A DNA stretch of 64,000 nucleotides, from the NCBI GenBank assembly GCA_947498645.1, contig CANMKS010000001.1:968032-1032031 (forward strand), read 5' to 3'. A model generated the notes under the pieces. It did no database searches. It saw only the letters and a list, made by a program, of their open reading frames with translations, and was not told where the DNA came from. The translations under genes and the position numbers were made by a program. This DNA is from an uncultured Paracoccaceae bacterium. Its GTDB lineage: Bacteria; Pseudomonadota; Alphaproteobacteria; Rhodobacterales; Rhodobacteraceae. Shown here piece after piece: positions 62,376 to 64,000 of this stretch (its first letter is position 1; each line of letters opens with the position of its first letter).

Positions 62376-63824
62376 ATGCTTTGGTCTTTGATAAAAATTC
62401 TGGCGTTTGTCGCAGTTGTCACCGCGCTGACATACGGGGGCACGAAATTGATGGAAATCGATGGTGGGATGACCGTCGATGCCGCGGGACAGGAATTCAC
62501 CCTTAGCCCCATAGAGATGGTCTTTGGCCTTGTGGCGCTGGTCGTGGCCGTTTGGCTGGGCCTGAAGTTGCTGGCGCTTTGCGTGGCGACGTTCAAGTTC
62601 CTCAATGGGGATGAAACCGCGATCTCGCGCTATTTCGACCGCAACCGCGAACGTAAGGGATATGAGGCCCTGTCCGAAGGGATGATGGCGCTGGCTTCTG
62701 GTGAGGGTCATCTTGCGATGGCCAAGGCCGCGCGAGCGGACAAATACCTGCAACAGCCGCAGCTGACGAACCTTCTGACAGCGCAGGCGGCTGAAATGAC
62801 AGGTGACCGCAAAACCGCCGAAGACACCTATAAAAAGCTGCTGGCAGACGACAAAACGCGTTTTGTCGGCGTGCGTGGTATAATGAAACAAAAGCTGGCG
62901 GATGGTGATACCGACACAGCCATGAAGCTTGCGCAAAAGGCCTTTGCGCTTAAGCCCAAGCATGAAGAAACGCAGGACGTTCTGCTGCGCTTGCAGGCTG
63001 ACGCCTCTGATTGGGCCGGTGCGCGCAAGACGCTGGGTGCCAAGCTGAAGTCTGGTAGCCTGCCACGCGATGTACACAAACGCCGGGACGCCGTGCTGGC
63101 CCTGTCAGAGGCCCGCGACATCCTTAACGATGGCAAGACCATTGAGGCACGCGAAGCTGCGATTGAAGCCAACCGCCTGTCCCCCGATCTGATCCCGGCG
63201 GCTGTCATGGCTGCACGCGGATACATCGGTGAGGGGAATGCCCGCTATGCCACACGGGTGTTGACCAAGACCTGGAATGCGCGCCCGCACCCTGATATTG
63301 CCGCTGCCTTTGCGGAAATAGCTCCCGATGAAACTGCCCAGGAGCGGATAAAGCGATTTGGCGCATTGACCAAATCAACGGGAGACCACGCAGAGACAAA
63401 GATGCTCATGGCAGAGCTGCAAATCGCGGCAGAGGATTTTCCTGCCGCCAAACGTGCGCTGGGCGATCTGGTAGAAACAGATCCAACCGCCCGCAATCTG
63501 ACGTTGATGGCGGCTATCGAGCGTGGCGAAGGTGCAGACGATGCGGTTGTGCGTGGATGGCTCACCAAAGCGCTGACAGCGCCGCGCGGCCCGCAATGGA
63601 TTTGCGAGAATTGCCAGCACATCCACCCAAGTTGGGGTGCGACCTGCAAGAATTGCGGATCATTCGACACGCTATCATGGAAGACACCCCCGGCAAGTGA
63701 GGTGGCGATGCCTGCGGGTACCGAAATGCTCCCCATGATCGTCGGGCGAACCGCAGAGGTGGCGTTGCCTGAAGCAGAGAACGTGGAAGACGCCGAGGTG
63801 GTGGAAGAGGCAGAGATAAAATAA
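62376..63824 (+). CDS. HemY-like TPR membrane protein with C-terminal zinc ribbon
   Basis: This 482-residue protein has two N-terminal transmembrane helices (about 3-24 and 46-70), as in HemY_N proteins, then a long series of tetratricopeptide-like helices. The function of the bacterial HemY_N family in haem synthesis is not understood; it is unrelated to the protoporphyrinogen oxidase also called HemY. Near residue 410 is ICENCQHIHPSWGATCKNCGSF, two CxxC pairs forming a zinc ribbon, followed by an acidic tail. It follows the Mic60 homologue by 11 bases. Confidence 0.85.
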   Translation: MLWSLIKILAFVAVVTALTYGGTKLMEIDGGMTVDAAGQEFTLSPIEMVFGLVALVVAVWLGLKLLALCVATFKFLNGDETAISRYFDRNRERKGYEALSEGMMALASGEGHLAMAKAARADKYLQQPQLTNLLTAQAAEMTGDRKTAEDTYKKLLADDKTRFVGVRGIMKQKLADGDTDTAMKLAQKAFALKPKHEETQDVLLRLQADASDWAGARKTLGAKLKSGSLPRDVHKRRDAVLALSEARDILNDGKTIEAREAAIEANRLSPDLIPAAVMAARGYIGEGNARYATRVLTKTWNARPHPDIAAAFAEIAPDETAQERIKRFGALTKSTGDHAETKMLMAELQIAAEDFPAAKRALGDLVETDPTARNLTLMAAIERGEGADDAVVRGWLTKALTAPRGPQWICENCQHIHPSWGATCKNCGSFDTLSWKTPPASEVAMPAGTEMLPMIVGRTAEVALPEAENVEDAEVVEEAEIK

Positions 63825-63866
63825 GCCTTTCGCGGGTTTTTCGCCAATGCTATCAGACACCCGGAT

Positions 63867-63942
63867 GCCGCTGTAGCTCAGCTGGTAGAGCACGTCATTC
63901 GTAATGATGGGGTCGTAGGTTCGAGTCCTATCAGCGGCACCA
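63867..63942 (+). tRNA. tRNA-Thr (anticodon CGT)
   Basis: The cloverleaf is complete. The acceptor GCCGCTG pairs with CAGCGGC, the D arm is GCTC/GAGC, the anticodon arm CGTCA/TGATG holds loop TTCGTAA, and the T arm is GTAGG/CCTAT with TTCGAGT. Anticodon CGT reads ACG. The CCA end is encoded (63940-63942). It lies 42 bases after the hemY-like stop; the final 58 bases of the window show nothing. Confidence 0.95.
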
Positions 63943-64000
63943 GTATTTCCACGATCATGCGGTCATTGGCGCTAACGTCAGGTCGTCCAAAACAGCGTCA

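Noticed and set aside
63867..64000. Integrated element at tRNA-Thr
   Set aside because: Only 58 bases follow the tRNA in this window, with no integrase or attachment repeat visible.

Overview
The window looks like a chromosomal segment from an alphaproteobacterium of the Rhodobacteraceae/Roseobacter group. The protein families, the gene orders (secA facing ppiC-argJ-mutT; rnd-kdsD-lptCAB-hpf-ptsN without rpoN; tsaD facing hemD-mic60-hemY) and a moderately high G+C content all fit. The genus is not determinable by eye; a Loktanella/Yoonia/Octadecabacter-like organism is only a guess. I see no phage, insertion sequence, CRISPR array or clear pseudogene. The window is almost fully coding: no gene-free stretch exceeds 300 bases, and the largest gaps are about 6022-6287, 56418-56664, 46438-46673, 53444-53660 and 36416-36625.

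Layout. 1-8.3 kb: an ABC exporter cut by the window edge, an rRNA m5U-type methyltransferase, two L,D-transpeptidases flanking a CAP-domain lipoprotein, a Ser/Thr kinase, ferrochelatase and a BioC-like methyltransferase. 8.3-12.4 kb: comF, glutaredoxin, a Nit-family amidase and a MarR regulator, then ubiG facing proline iminopeptidase. 12.4-17.9 kb: a complete dipeptide/oligopeptide-type ABC importer directly downstream of the peptidase. 18-24.3 kb: a secreted Gly/Asn-rich protein and the rimP-nusA-ylxR-infB operon. 24.4-36.4 kb: a universal stress protein, a membrane dihaem cytochrome c, ppiC-argJ-mutT, secA, an unknown exported protein, radC, dnaJ and dnaK.

36.6-50.1 kb is an envelope-glycan region. 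It holds a capsule-type ABC permease, a PAP phosphatase (cysQ), a KdsB-like CMP-Kdo synthetase, galU, two tandem paralogous glycosyltransferases, a GT14-like Branch glycosyltransferase and a two-domain sulfotransferase. The glycosyltransferases and sulfotransferase overlap stop-to-start. The converging operon rnd-kdsD-lptC-lptA-lptB-hpf-ptsN supplies Kdo precursor and LPS transport. Read together, these genes could build a sulfated surface glycan: sulfotransferases consume PAPS and release PAP, and CysQ removes PAP. This is the most interesting candidate system in the window, and it is an inference from gene content.

50.2-63.9 kb: a GGDEF/EAL protein with a degenerate GGDEF motif, GNAT and HD proteins, ahcY, an extensin-like protein, an outer-membrane barrel, DUF2853 and DUF1761 proteins, the tsaD-gpsA-yciI-EVE operon, the divergent hemD-mic60-hemY operon and tRNA-Thr(CGT). 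Small regulatory signals of interest are a CtrA-type box upstream of the kinase, an Irr-like inverted repeat upstream of ferrochelatase, and structured leaders upstream of the dihaem cytochrome and the Gly/Asn-rich protein.
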